DNA of 37,750 nucleotides from an uncultured Woeseiaceae bacterium. GTDB lineage: Bacteria > Pseudomonadota > Gammaproteobacteria > Steroidobacterales > Woeseiaceae. Positions 24,979-34,398 of this stretch are shown here, piece by piece. Position 1 is the stretch's first letter. Every line of letters starts with the position of its first letter. A program made the translations under genes and the position numbers. A model generated the notes under the pieces. That model made no database searches. It saw nothing but the letters and a program-made list of their open reading frames with translations, and was not told where the DNA came from. Location: assembly GCA_905480255.1 (NCBI GenBank), contig CAJQPR010000111.1, positions 1 to 37,750 of the forward strand, given 5' to 3'.

Positions 24979-25070
24979 TTCTCAAATCACAAATATCCTT
25001 ACTCTCGCGCCTCAGTTTGCGCTAGACTTCATCGAACGCACCCAATAAAAACGATAACAGGGAAAGCGTT

Positions 25071-27530
25071 TTGCTCATGTCCGATTCCAAACCTGCGTGG
25101 CGCCGTAGTGGGGCCGCTTCTGTCATTCTTGCAATTGCTCTAAGCAATATCGCGTTCGCGTCCGGCTGGGCGCCGTTTGCCAGCGACGATCGTGCGACCG
25201 TATTTCGCGGCGGCACCACTTCCGTACTGGACGGAGGTGCACTGAGCGTTCTGGACAATGACTGGGATATTGAACGCGACCCGATGACGGCCATACTAAC
25301 CAAGAAACCGAAACACGGTGACGTCGTGCTGGAGGATGACGGCACCTTTGCTTATCAGCATGACGGCAAAAGCAAAAAAAAGGACGACGAGTTTAGCTAC
25401 CGGGCGTTCGACGGGACTGGATATTCGCGAGATACCAAGGTTCGGATAAAGGTTGAAAAGTCACCCAACAATCCACCGTTTACCACCGGTAACCCCGGCG
25501 CTCAGGAGGCTGTCGAAGGCGTTCGTTTCTCTTTGGCGCTCGCCGCATACTTTGGTGATCTGGACGAAGATGACCGCCTGCGATTCTCGGCAAGTGGTAT
25601 GCCCGGCGGTCTGGATATCGATCGTGATAGTGGCCTTTTGTCCGGGACAACAAGAGCGTCAGACGCCAGAGATGCTCCCTACAATGTCACTATATCGGCG
25701 ACCGATGAAGGTGGTTTAAGCGCTTCGTTGAACTTCGCTATGAAAGTATTGCCTGAACCCCGGGCGGACCTGAAAGTCACGGCAAGCATCGCAGTCAACC
25801 CGGTGTCGGTTGGGGAAGCGGCGCAATGGAGTATCAACGTCGAAAACCTGGGGCCGGCCAATCTGAACCAGGGCGAACTTATCGCGGAGTGGATAACCAG
25901 CGGCGCGAATCTCTCGCTGACTCAACCGCAAGGTTGCAGCCTGTCCGGGAACAATTCCAGGAACCCGACTATCCGTTGCCCACTGGACGGGCTTACGGCT
26001 CGGACGACGTCGACGTTTAACGTGCAGGGCACGCAAAGCATCGACGGTGACTATTCATTGATAGCCGTCGTTCAGGCTGATGATCCTGTCGTGGGAAACA
26101 ACGCGGCGGTGGAAGGCGCACAGGTAGTAGCAGCATTCAGCGAAGGACCTGCCCAGATTCTGAATGAGGCGGCCGGCGGACTGCGAAGTGCCGATCTGAA
26201 TGGTGACGGACTAAATGATGTTGTCGTGACGACAGCGAACAAAACAGTCGTCTTTTTCAACAGCGGCAACAGGTCGCTGACAACGCCCGGACAGTCCCTG
26301 GGATCAAACAGTGGCGGCAACGATGTCGAAATTCTCGACTGGAATGGCGACGGTGACGTTGACATCGCCGTTGCTCGCGGATCTAAACCGGCGGCTCGTA
26401 TCTACATAAATGACGGCAACGGCGGCATTGAGGGAACGCAGGACATCAATTATTCGGGTGTCGGCAACGCGCTCGCGGCAGGTGCTGCCGATTTTGACCG
26501 CGACGGCGACGAGGACCTCGTGCTGACCGGGACCGGTGGTTCGGTTGTGATTAGAAGCTCCGGCGGAACCGGTTTCTCCAGCAGCTCGTTAGCTGCCGGT
26601 CCGGGACTGGATGTCGCGGTAGCTGACATTAACAACGACACCAATGCGGATATCATCATCGTAGAGTCCGGTAACCGATCGGTCCGTCTCTTGAGAAACT
26701 CCGGAAATGGTCGCGATTACAGCTCGCAGAGTTTGCAACGAGGCAGTGTTGCCGGAGTTTCGGCCGCCGATCTGGACGGAGACGGTGACGTTGACCTGTT
26801 GCTTGCGATCGATGGTGACGATCTCGAAGTACCTGAAAGTAAGATTCTGATACAGCGGTCGGACGGGACATTCCCGGCAGGCGATAGTATCGGCGCATCG
26901 CCGCTGAGCAAACTGGTATCCGGCGATGTTGACGGTGATTCAATCGTAGATATTGTTGCGGTGAACAACGCGGGTGTTCACCAGGTGTACAGCGGAAAAC
27001 CAGGCGGCGGTTTTGAGTTGAATCCAGAGCAGATTGTCAGCGACGGAATGCGTCGCGGCATACTTATCGACTTCAATAATGATCAGTCTCTGGATCTGAT
27101 TCTTGGAGGACGGGAAGCCGGTGTTTTCGAAATTCATGCGAACAACGGTATGGGACGCTTGGGATTGGGAGATCGAGTGGCACCGACCGTGACGCTTATC
27201 GGGCTTCCGTCGATCAGTCTCGCTGCCGGTGAACAATATATTGAAGAGGGCGCATCCGCGGTGGATGATATTGACGGAGACGTGACCGCGTCAATAACTG
27301 TCAGTGGCAATGTGAACACGACCGTGGTGGGCACCTATACCGTGAATTACCTGGCCAACGACAAAGCGGGCAACCAGGGTGCCACTGTGCGAACCGTGCA
27401 AGTTGGCGTCAACCAGGGTGTCGGCGGTGGCGGTGGCGGCGTGATGTCACCAGCATTCCTGCTGTTGCTGTCGTTATATGCTGCCAGCCTTGTTCATCGT
27501 CACCGCAGCCGCTGCCGAAAGCTGGCCTGA
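25071..27530 (+). CDS. surface FG-GAP/VCBS repeat protein with GlyGly-CTERM sorting tail
   Basis: The protein has 819 residues. The start is the TTG at 25071 with AGGGA 7 bases upstream; an ATG two codons on is the alternative. Signal peptide about 1-30. A cadherin/VCBS-like segment (about 40-125) contains the tandem-tolerant VLDNDWDIERDPM. A putative-Ig domain (about 130-225, GGLDIDRDSGLLSGT) and a DUF11/CARDB-like domain (about 235-350) follow. Seven FG-GAP-type repeats with Asp-rich calcium loops (for example ADLNGDGLND, LDWNGDGDVD, ADLDGDGDVD) fill about 360-700. A DUF5011-like Ig domain (about 705-785) comes next. The C-terminus is a glycine run, a hydrophobic helix and a basic end, the GlyGly-CTERM tail cut by rhombosortase. 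It is probably a calcium-dependent secreted or surface adhesin-like protein. Confidence 0.85.
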   Translation: MLMSDSKPAWRRSGAASVILAIALSNIAFASGWAPFASDDRATVFRGGTTSVLDGGALSVLDNDWDIERDPMTAILTKKPKHGDVVLEDDGTFAYQHDGKSKKKDDEFSYRAFDGTGYSRDTKVRIKVEKSPNNPPFTTGNPGAQEAVEGVRFSLALAAYFGDLDEDDRLRFSASGMPGGLDIDRDSGLLSGTTRASDARDAPYNVTISATDEGGLSASLNFAMKVLPEPRADLKVTASIAVNPVSVGEAAQWSINVENLGPANLNQGELIAEWITSGANLSLTQPQGCSLSGNNSRNPTIRCPLDGLTARTTSTFNVQGTQSIDGDYSLIAVVQADDPVVGNNAAVEGAQVVAAFSEGPAQILNEAAGGLRSADLNGDGLNDVVVTTANKTVVFFNSGNRSLTTPGQSLGSNSGGNDVEILDWNGDGDVDIAVARGSKPAARIYINDGNGGIEGTQDINYSGVGNALAAGAADFDRDGDEDLVLTGTGGSVVIRSSGGTGFSSSSLAAGPGLDVAVADINNDTNADIIIVESGNRSVRLLRNSGNGRDYSSQSLQRGSVAGVSAADLDGDGDVDLLLAIDGDDLEVPESKILIQRSDGTFPAGDSIGASPLSKLVSGDVDGDSIVDIVAVNNAGVHQVYSGKPGGGFELNPEQIVSDGMRRGILIDFNNDQSLDLILGGREAGVFEIHANNGMGRLGLGDRVAPTVTLIGLPSISLAAGEQYIEEGASAVDDIDGDVTASITVSGNVNTTVVGTYTVNYLANDKAGNQGATVRTVQVGVNQGVGGGGGGVMSPAFLLLLSLYAASLVHRHRSRCRKLA

Positions 27531-27559
27531 TTCGTGGGTGAAGGGATAGGCGATGCGGC

Positions 27560-28057
27560 ATGCCAGGCTCCCTGACACAAGGTTTCTCTTCTTTTCTGGA
27601 AATGCAGCCGGGTACGGAGTTGGGCTCATCCGACTGGCATCGTATTAGTCAGGAAGACATAAATGCATTCGCCAAGCTCACCCGGGATGAAGATGAGTAC
27701 CATATAAACCCTGAGTGGGCCCGGCAGCATTCTCCTCTCGGCACGACGATTTCATTCGGTTTTTTGACCTTGTCGATGCTGACATTTTTCTCTCACCAGG
27801 TTTTTGCAGAAATTGGTGTGGAGTCCGATGACGGCACGCAGCTTTTCAATTTCGGTTTCAACCGGGTGCGCATGCCGGAGCCTGTGCCGGCCGGCGCGAG
27901 AATTCGCGGACAATTTACGTTTGACGGCGCGAGAACGCGAGACGCCGGCGGCTTAGAGATCACAGTCAAAGCTGTGGTCGAAATTGAGGGAAACGACCGA
28001 CCCGCCGTCGTGGCAGACTGGCTTTTCGTCGCGGTATCAGCGGATGTTACTGGCTGA
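27560..28057 (+). CDS. MaoC-like hotdog dehydratase
   Basis: A 165-residue hotdog-fold hydratase/dehydratase. HRISQEDINAFAKLTRDEDEYHINPEWARQHSPLGTTISFGFL matches the MaoC hydratase pattern, with Asp43 and His48 as the catalytic pair (the D-x-x-x-x-H of R-specific enoyl-CoA hydratases) and the PLGTTIS glycine. The usual His before Gly in AHG is replaced by Phe, which is seen in some members. It begins 29 bases after the FG-GAP gene and overlaps the convergent aminotransferase gene by 11 bases. The substrate is probably an acyl-CoA. Confidence 0.82.
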   Translation: MPGSLTQGFSSFLEMQPGTELGSSDWHRISQEDINAFAKLTRDEDEYHINPEWARQHSPLGTTISFGFLTLSMLTFFSHQVFAEIGVESDDGTQLFNFGFNRVRMPEPVPAGARIRGQFTFDGARTRDAGGLEITVKAVVEIEGNDRPAVVADWLFVAVSADVTG

Positions 28058-29558
28058 CCGGTCCGTTCTGCAACGCGTCCCTGGTCAGTTCGACAATCAG
28101 GTCGACCTCGTCCGAACCCACCGAGAACCTTGGCGTAAAGCGCAATGACCGGGCTCCGCCATGAATGACGCCAAGTCCGCGCTTGCGCAGATAATCTTCG
28201 GTGCTGTTGGTGCCATAAACTTTGTACCGTTCATTCAGTTCGCAACTGAATAACAGGCCGGTTCCCTGGACGCCGGTGATTGCGTCGCCGAGTTCGTCCC
28301 CAAGCTCTTCCATTCGTGCGACCAGCTCTTTGCCTCGATCACGAATGTTTGCGCGCAGCTCTGGAGTAAAGCTGCCAAGGACCGCAACGGCAACGTCGAG
28401 ACCGCGCGGGTTCGTTGTCATCGTGTTGCCGTACACTCCGTGACGAAACACGGCCGCGGCTCTCTCTGATAGTGCCAGTACAGACAACGGAAACTGGCCC
28501 GCATTCAGCGCTTTTGAATAGGACTCCATATCAGGCGCATCCAGTCCTTCGAAGCCGGGATAGTCGACGATCGAAAGCGTGCCATAGGCGCGGAGTCCAG
28601 CCTGGATTGAATCGATGACGAACATTGAACCATGCTCCAGGGTCAGTTCCCTGGCGCGTTTGTAAAACGCAGGTGCGATCGGCTGGCCCGGATTGCCCTC
28701 ACCCATAACCGGCTCCATGAAGAAAGCCTCAATGAACTCTCCATCTTGCTCGGCTTTTGCATAAGCAGCCTCCAGCCCCGCGATATCGTCCGGTTCGACC
28801 GTCAGCAGGTAATCGTCGTCACGAAAAGACGCAAGGTACTTACGGTATTCGCCAAGGGTCGAATCCGAGTAACGAGCGGGACGTGCCGTACGCCCGTGAA
28901 AACTTCCCTTGAGTGTGATGCCGCGGATCTTGCAGCCATCGTATCTTGCTCCGGGGTCAGTCAGGTTCTTGGTATTGATGTCTGCGAGTCGGGAAGCGAC
29001 TGAATTAGCCTCAGACCCGCTGTTGAGGCAAAGATATTTCGCAAATGGTGAGCCACCGCGTGTATGGCCGATTTCCTTATTCAGGCTCTCTGTGAAATCC
29101 AACTGACTCACACTGGCAGTCATTACGTTTGCCATCACATGTGGCTGATTCATCGCGTCGAGCACGGCATCCGGCGCGTGACCGAAGCCCAGCATGCCGT
29201 AACCACCACAGTCGTAAATCACCGCTCCCTTGAGCGTAACAATCCAGGGTCCTGCCGCGGCCAGCGCGACGTAGGGATTCACGGCTTCCACATCGTAGAA
29301 GTTTGTAAAATCTGCCTGGGCTTCCTTGACCTGGTCGGCTTCGTCCATTCCGAGGAAATTGGAATGCGAAATTTTCAGTTCTACATAGTGTGAATACGCA
29401 CGATCGATGGCAACGCCAAGCGACTCGTGAGTGGTCAAAAATCGCAGGATGACCTCGTCAGACAGGCCGGTCGTGGCGACCGTGCCGCCATGCGTTTTCA
29501 TCTCGCCCAGACGTGACAAAGAGAGGTTTTCGCTGATTTTGCTTGCTGATTGGGACAT
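28047..29558 (-). CDS. class III pyridoxal-phosphate aminotransferase
   Basis: A 503-residue fold-type I enzyme. Landmarks are the PLP phosphate clamp SGSEANSVASRLAD (180-193), KGSFHGRTARP (217-227), FFMEPVMGEG (279-288), the ring-nitrogen Asp in MFVIDSIQAGLRAYG (Asp316) and Lys349 in ESYSKALNAGQFPLS, the Schiff-base lysine. No signal peptide is present. The N-terminal 90 residues are longer than in ornithine-type relatives. The substrate could be an omega-amino acid such as lysine, beta-alanine, GABA or diaminobutyrate and cannot be told apart here. The stop region overlaps the MaoC gene by 11 bases in convergent orientation. Confidence 0.85.
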   Translation of the reverse strand: MSQSASKISENLSLSRLGEMKTHGGTVATTGLSDEVILRFLTTHESLGVAIDRAYSHYVELKISHSNFLGMDEADQVKEAQADFTNFYDVEAVNPYVALAAAGPWIVTLKGAVIYDCGGYGMLGFGHAPDAVLDAMNQPHVMANVMTASVSQLDFTESLNKEIGHTRGGSPFAKYLCLNSGSEANSVASRLADINTKNLTDPGARYDGCKIRGITLKGSFHGRTARPARYSDSTLGEYRKYLASFRDDDYLLTVEPDDIAGLEAAYAKAEQDGEFIEAFFMEPVMGEGNPGQPIAPAFYKRARELTLEHGSMFVIDSIQAGLRAYGTLSIVDYPGFEGLDAPDMESYSKALNAGQFPLSVLALSERAAAVFRHGVYGNTMTTNPRGLDVAVAVLGSFTPELRANIRDRGKELVARMEELGDELGDAITGVQGTGLLFSCELNERYKVYGTNSTEDYLRKRGLGVIHGGARSLRFTPRFSVGSDEVDLIVELTRDALQNGPVSQ

Positions 29559-29648
29559 TGGGCACCAGGAGTTCGAGCGCAGTCCGGCACTATATCAAAG
29601 GCCGTGAATGCGCAGAATCACGATATACCATATCGTGGCATTTGAACG

Positions 29649-29678
29649 AAAAAACGGGCCCGGGTTGCCCCGGGCCCC
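29649..29678 (-). terminator. strong intrinsic terminator of the quinoprotein gene
   Basis: On the minus strand a perfect 9-bp GC-only stem forms: CCCGGGCCC/GGGCCCGGG at 29656-29664 and 29669-29677, around a 4-base loop (extendable by one GC pair). Six T residues follow (A-run at 29649-29654 on the plus strand). It lies 15 bases beyond the stop of the PQQ-type dehydrogenase gene. This is the clearest terminator in the window. Confidence 0.9.
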
Positions 29679-29692
29679 TTTAATCTCTCAAT

Positions 29693-31771
29693 TTACATGT
29701 CGGCGAGCGCCAATGCAGTCAGCTTGCTCCCCGTCTGCAACAAGATGTACTGCTTGTCTTCATGGATGTAGGTCGAAAGGCCGTAGTTCATGGGATCTTC
29801 GACTTCAACATTGCCGATCGTTTCTCCGGTCACTTTGTCGATGAAGAACAGAGCCGGCGTATCGTCCGCAAGTTGACCGCCATAAATGAATGCTGTTTTG
29901 GTCACCAGCATCGGCGCGTGGCGGCCAGTGCCTGTTTCGCCGATATCAACGCCTTCGAGGGCCGGGTTATCTTTGATCCTGTCCGGCGTTTCACCGACAG
30001 GTAGTTGCCACAGGTGCTCCCCCGTCTTCATGTCGATTGCGGTGATATGGCTGTAAGGAGGCTTGAGCAATGGAATGCCAGCCGGGTGGCGAACCTGGTC
30101 AGATCGAAGAGATGCAAAGTCCGAGAAAGTTCGACCGGTCGGTTTTTCAATATTGACATCACGCTCCTCGCCGGAAACAACGATTCTCGAAGAACAACCT
30201 TTCTGCGTGGTGACGTAAACAATTCCGGTTTCCGGATCTGCGACCGTCGGTCCATAGATATTGGTACCGCCATTGTCACCCGGGCACCAGTACGCAGCGC
30301 GATATCCCTGGTCGTTGTCACGATGCAGTGGCGGATTGAACAGCGGCCCGATCTTGTGATCCTTCAGGGCCTCGATTGCCTGCTCACGAAGTGCCGGCGT
30401 GAAGTCGACCAGGTCATCGTGGGTTATGCCCTGCATGCCGTAAGGGGCAGGTATCGTAGTGAACGGCTGCGTTTCTGCCAGTTTCTCGCCGGGAATATCA
30501 GACGCAGGAACAGGCCTTTGTTCGATCGGCCAGACGGGTTCGCCGGTTTCCCGGTTGAAGGTAAAGAGCATGTTCTGCTTCGTCGCCTGCGCGACGATGG
30601 GCACCATTTGCCCGTCAATTTCCACGTCCAGGAGAACTGGCGCAGTTGGCGTGTCGTAGTTCCAGATATCGTGTTTCACGAGCTGGTAATGCCATTTGCG
30701 CTCGCCCGTCTTGACGTCGAGCGCGATCAGGCTGGTCCCATACAGGTTGTCACCCGGGTGGAAGCCACCGTAGTAATCAACCGTGACGCCATTGGTCGGT
30801 ATGTAGACAATGCCGCGCTCCGGATCTGCTGACATTGGCGCCCAGGAAGAAACGTCTCCCGTGTACTCCCACGCGTTGTTTTCCCAGGTTTCGTGGCCGA
30901 ATTCGCCCGGCCGCGGAATGACATGGAACTTCCACAGGAACTCGCCGGTTCGGGCGTCGTAACCCAGTATGTCGCCGGGGACGTTTTCGATTCGTGACTG
31001 GTAGTAGCCCTGCTCGTGAGAGTTGCCCACGATGACGACACCATTAACAACAATCGGCGGCGAAGACGAGGTGATATATCCGTCGGCCAGATCCATGCCA
31101 TTGTATGGGTCGTGGCCATAGGGCAGATCCGAAAGCAGGTCGGTCAGCAAATCGACCACGCCGGTTTCCGGGAATCCGTCAACACCGACAGGGCGGCCCC
31201 AGTTCTCGAGTGGCTCACCGGTTTCCGCGTCCAGTGCCGTCAGGAAGAAAGCGGGTGAGGAAATATAGACGACGCCACGGCCATCGACCTCGGCATACGC
31301 CACGCCTTTGCCGTAATCGGCGCGCATCGAGTATTCATGTCGCGGCGTTCTGGGTTCGCCGTACGACCAGATCAATTCGCCGGTTTTTGGATCAAGTGCG
31401 ACGACATAACGACGTGCGCCGGCAACGGTGTACAGCTTGCCGTTGATGTAACTCGGTGTTGACCGGCCGCTTTGTGCGTTAAAGCTGGCACCATCCCAGA
31501 CCCAGGCTTCTTCCAGGTCCTCATAATTCTCGAGATCGACTTCGTCCGCAGGCGAATATCGCGTATGGGCGGCGTCGCCACCGAGGTAACCCCAGGTGCC
31601 GCCGTCAGTGCCCGGCGCATTCTTCATGCTGGTTGCAGCTGCCGGAGTAGCCGGTGCAGCCGGCGCGGAATCGCCTGCTGGCGCCGATTCCTGAGAACAC
31701 GCGGCAACAGTTAAGGCCAGTGCAATAGCGCCAAGACGGAATAGTCCGGACGACTGAATAGCAGTCTTCAT
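29693..31771 (-). CDS. PQQ-type quinoprotein dehydrogenase, lipoprotein
   Basis: The protein has 692 residues. The ATG at 31771 is chosen because GGGGGAG lies 5 bases upstream and the lipobox TVAAC (Cys25) follows an otherwise plain signal peptide; the upstream in-frame start adds nine residues. An eight-bladed PQQ-dehydrogenase propeller begins at GGTWGYLGGDAAHTRYSPA and repeats blades such as LDAETGEPLENW, GYDARTGEFLWKF, ALDVKTGERKWHY and AIDMKTGEHLWQL. There is no CXXCH heme motif and no adjacent-cysteine pair of alcohol dehydrogenases, so electrons would pass directly to quinone, as in glucose- or quinate-type enzymes. The membrane part is only the lipid anchor. It needs PQQ made elsewhere; no pqq gene is in the window. 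Confidence 0.85.
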   Translation of the reverse strand: MKTAIQSSGLFRLGAIALALTVAACSQESAPAGDSAPAAPATPAAATSMKNAPGTDGGTWGYLGGDAAHTRYSPADEVDLENYEDLEEAWVWDGASFNAQSGRSTPSYINGKLYTVAGARRYVVALDPKTGELIWSYGEPRTPRHEYSMRADYGKGVAYAEVDGRGVVYISSPAFFLTALDAETGEPLENWGRPVGVDGFPETGVVDLLTDLLSDLPYGHDPYNGMDLADGYITSSSPPIVVNGVVIVGNSHEQGYYQSRIENVPGDILGYDARTGEFLWKFHVIPRPGEFGHETWENNAWEYTGDVSSWAPMSADPERGIVYIPTNGVTVDYYGGFHPGDNLYGTSLIALDVKTGERKWHYQLVKHDIWNYDTPTAPVLLDVEIDGQMVPIVAQATKQNMLFTFNRETGEPVWPIEQRPVPASDIPGEKLAETQPFTTIPAPYGMQGITHDDLVDFTPALREQAIEALKDHKIGPLFNPPLHRDNDQGYRAAYWCPGDNGGTNIYGPTVADPETGIVYVTTQKGCSSRIVVSGEERDVNIEKPTGRTFSDFASLRSDQVRHPAGIPLLKPPYSHITAIDMKTGEHLWQLPVGETPDRIKDNPALEGVDIGETGTGRHAPMLVTKTAFIYGGQLADDTPALFFIDKVTGETIGNVEVEDPMNYGLSTYIHEDKQYILLQTGSKLTALALADM

Positions 31772-32032
31772 TCTTGCTCCCCCACATTGTGTGTCCACCC
31801 CGGCGCCACTTCTTGGACGGGCATTACCAGGCTGGTTCTTCGATGATGTTGACTGCGAATTTTACGCCAAATGACCCCGGCATTGGAGAATAAAAGCCGG
31901 TTTGTTACAGTCGCTTAGCTAACATCAGGTGGTGTTTCATTTGAAATCGCTTTTCGGCATTTGGCCGGCTAACGGTTCCTGTGCACCACAAATAAGAAAG
32001 CTGCACGCAATCACGCCCACTGGGGAATCAAG

Positions 32033-33457
32033 ATGTATGACGTTTTCCTGACGCTCATCACGCGCATCAGCGACCTGGTCATGGGGACGCCGACGATGAT
32101 TTTCATCGCTTCAGTGTCGGTATACCTCACCGTGCGTAGCCGTTTTTTCCAGGTGACGAGTTTCGGCTACATCATGCGGAACACTTTCGGACGAATGTTC
32201 GATCGCAGCGGAGATCAGGACAAAGAGCGCATGACCCCGTTCCAGGCAACGAGCACATCGTTGGCCGGTACAGTTGGCATGGGGAATATGGCCGGTGTTG
32301 CGACAGCGCTGACGATTGGCGGTCCGGGCGCGATCTTCTGGATGTGGGTACTGGCGTTTTTCGGCATGATGACCAAAGCGGCCGAGGTCACCCTAGGCGT
32401 CCATTATCGCGAGGTGGACGATCACGGGCACGTTCATGGCGGTCCTATGTATTACATCAACAAGGCCCTGGGCTGGAAGTCCCTGGCCATTCTTTTCAGC
32501 ATCGGCGTAACAATCAATTGCTTTTTCAGCTCATCGCTGTTGCAGGCACATACCGTTGGTCGTGCTTTCAATGCGAGCTATGGCCTGAACCCCTATCTCG
32601 TAACCGGTGCAATGGCCATCGTCACTGCCGTTGTTGCCATCGGTGGGGTACGGCGTATCGGCCGTTTCTGCGAGAAACTGGTGCCGTTCATGACCGTGAT
32701 TTATATGTTGGGCGGCCTCATAATCTTATTCGCCAACGCTTCGCAGTTGCCCGCTGTCCTGGGTCAGATTGTCGGGTATGCGATGGCGCCGGCACCAGCG
32801 ATTGGCGGCTTCGCGGGCGCTGCGGTCCTGTCTGCAATGCAGATGGGGATGGCGCGTGGCATGTTGTCGAATGAGGCGGGCCTGGGAACGGCTCCGATGG
32901 TGCATTCCAATGCCGAGACGACGCACCCGTTCAGGCAGGGACTCTGGGGTGCAGCTGAAGTTTTTATCGATACCACGGTAGTTTGCACGATCACTGCATT
33001 CATCATTCTCTCTTCCGGCGTGATTGCCAACGGCACGACCGGCATTGAGTTGTTGATTGACGCATTTGCTTCCTACTATTCTCCCGATATAGCGAACGCG
33101 TTTATCTCCGTCGCTATTCTGACTTTTTGCCTGTCGACGCAAATCGGTTTCTTTGTATATTTCGAGACGGCTGTCGTCAGCCTGATCGGCGAAAATGCTT
33201 TCCGCTACGTGAAGTGGATCTACTTCCTGCCCGGAGTGGTGTTTGCGGGCATAACGAATGTGGAGCAACTATGGGCGTTGGCGAATATTTCGGTGGTCGC
33301 AAGCGCTCTGCCCAATCTTGTCGCGCTGTTGCTTCTGAGTGGTGTTTTCATGACACTGATGAAGGATTATCTCTCCGGCGAAAACAAATACGCTACGGCG
33401 ATAACCGACCGGAGTAAGCAATATGTTCAAATGGCGAATGCCAACAAGGAGGTATGA
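32033..33457 (+). CDS. alanine/glycine:cation symporter family (AGCS) transporter
   Basis: A 474-residue sodium-coupled amino-acid carrier with about 11 helices. The N-terminal GTPTMIFIASVSVYLTVRSRFFQ and the core FQATSTSLAGTVGMGNMAGVATALTIGGPGAIFWMW are highly characteristic of AGCS (AlsT/DagA-like). GMARGMLSNEAGLGTAPM is the second signature. GGGGAATC precedes the start. It is the first gene of the five-gene hydantoinase operon, with 6 bases to the next gene, so it probably takes up the pathway substrate or an amino-acid product rather than serving only alanine. Confidence 0.9.
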   Translation: MYDVFLTLITRISDLVMGTPTMIFIASVSVYLTVRSRFFQVTSFGYIMRNTFGRMFDRSGDQDKERMTPFQATSTSLAGTVGMGNMAGVATALTIGGPGAIFWMWVLAFFGMMTKAAEVTLGVHYREVDDHGHVHGGPMYYINKALGWKSLAILFSIGVTINCFFSSSLLQAHTVGRAFNASYGLNPYLVTGAMAIVTAVVAIGGVRRIGRFCEKLVPFMTVIYMLGGLIILFANASQLPAVLGQIVGYAMAPAPAIGGFAGAAVLSAMQMGMARGMLSNEAGLGTAPMVHSNAETTHPFRQGLWGAAEVFIDTTVVCTITAFIILSSGVIANGTTGIELLIDAFASYYSPDIANAFISVAILTFCLSTQIGFFVYFETAVVSLIGENAFRYVKWIYFLPGVVFAGITNVEQLWALANISVVASALPNLVALLLLSGVFMTLMKDYLSGENKYATAITDRSKQYVQMANANKEV

Positions 33458-33463
33458 AAGCCA

Positions 33464-34396
33464 ATGTCACTGAGCAAGCTGGATGAAACGGCAAGCGGCG
33501 TTTACATCATTTCAGCAACGCCGTTCATGGAAAATGGTGAAGTCGATTTCGAGAGTGCCGACCGGCTGGTCGACTTCTATATCGAGAAGGGTGTTTCCGG
33601 AATTACCATCCTCGGCATTATGGGCGAGGCGCAGAAAATGGCGCCGGAGGAATCGGTGGCATTTCTTGAGCGAATCATGAAACGCGCCGGAAACACGGTT
33701 CCGATCGTGGTGGGTGTTTCCGATGCAGGTCTGGACAACATGGCCAGGCTTTCGAAAATCAGCATGGACCGAGGCGCGGCAGGCGTCATGATCGCGCCGC
33801 TGCCCGGGCTCGCGACGGAAGAGAAGATCTATAATTATTTCAGCGAGGTGTTCAACGCACTTGGCGACGATATTCCGGTGTGTTACCAGGACTATCCTCA
33901 GTCAACCCGGACCGAGATTTCGGTTCCGTTGTTCAACAGGATGGTCGAAGACTTTGCACAGCTGGTCATGCTGAAGCACGAAGAGTGCCCGGGTCTGAGC
34001 AAGATTTCGAAGGTCAGACAGGCGTCAGACGAAGGCCTGCGCCGGGTATCAATTCTCTGTGGCAACGGCGGTCTGTACCTGCCCCAGGAGCTTGCTCGAG
34101 GTGCCGACGGTGCAATGACAGGCTTCGCCTATCCGGAAATGCTGGTCGCTGTCGTTGCGTTGTTTCGCGCGGGCGAGAAGGACAAGGCGGAGGACGTATT
34201 CGACGCCTATCTGCCTTATGTGCGCCACGAGCAACAGCCTGGTTTCGGCCTGGCTTTGCGCAAGGAAACGCTGTGCCGTCGCGGCATCATCTCGTCGCCC
34301 AAAGTGCGGGCCCCGGGCCCATCACTGAGTGCGACTGACAAAAACGAACTGACGCGCTTGATAAGTCGTATCGAAAAAAACATTGAGGCATTGTAA
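33464..34396 (+). CDS. dihydrodipicolinate synthase / N-acetylneuraminate lyase family protein
   Basis: A 310-residue (beta/alpha)8 class I aldolase. ATPFMENGEVDFESADRLVDFYIEKGVSGI is the family start, GIMGEAQKM holds the GxxGE pyruvate-binding loop (51-55), and Lys171 in LVMLKHEECPG is the Schiff-base lysine. The tyrosine segment is VCYQDYPQST instead of the usual LYNVPGRT, so Tyr141 or Tyr144 would act, a variation found in catabolic members rather than true DapA. It therefore probably splits or forms a C-C bond with a keto acid, not lysine synthesis. It is the second gene of the operon, two bases before the SDR gene. Confidence 0.85.
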   Translation: MSLSKLDETASGVYIISATPFMENGEVDFESADRLVDFYIEKGVSGITILGIMGEAQKMAPEESVAFLERIMKRAGNTVPIVVGVSDAGLDNMARLSKISMDRGAAGVMIAPLPGLATEEKIYNYFSEVFNALGDDIPVCYQDYPQSTRTEISVPLFNRMVEDFAQLVMLKHEECPGLSKISKVRQASDEGLRRVSILCGNGGLYLPQELARGADGAMTGFAYPEMLVAVVALFRAGEKDKAEDVFDAYLPYVRHEQQPGFGLALRKETLCRRGIISSPKVRAPGPSLSATDKNELTRLISRIEKNIEAL

Positions 34397-34398
34397 AT

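Noticed and set aside
25071-27530. RTX toxin because of many Asp/Gly calcium loops
   Set aside because: The loops are D-x-(D/N)-x-D-G FG-GAP type, not GGxGxDxUx nonapeptides, and no type I secretion genes are near.
29649-29678. Repetitive extragenic palindrome
   Set aside because: The six-T run after a GC stem at the end of a gene is simply an intrinsic terminator, and no second copy was seen.
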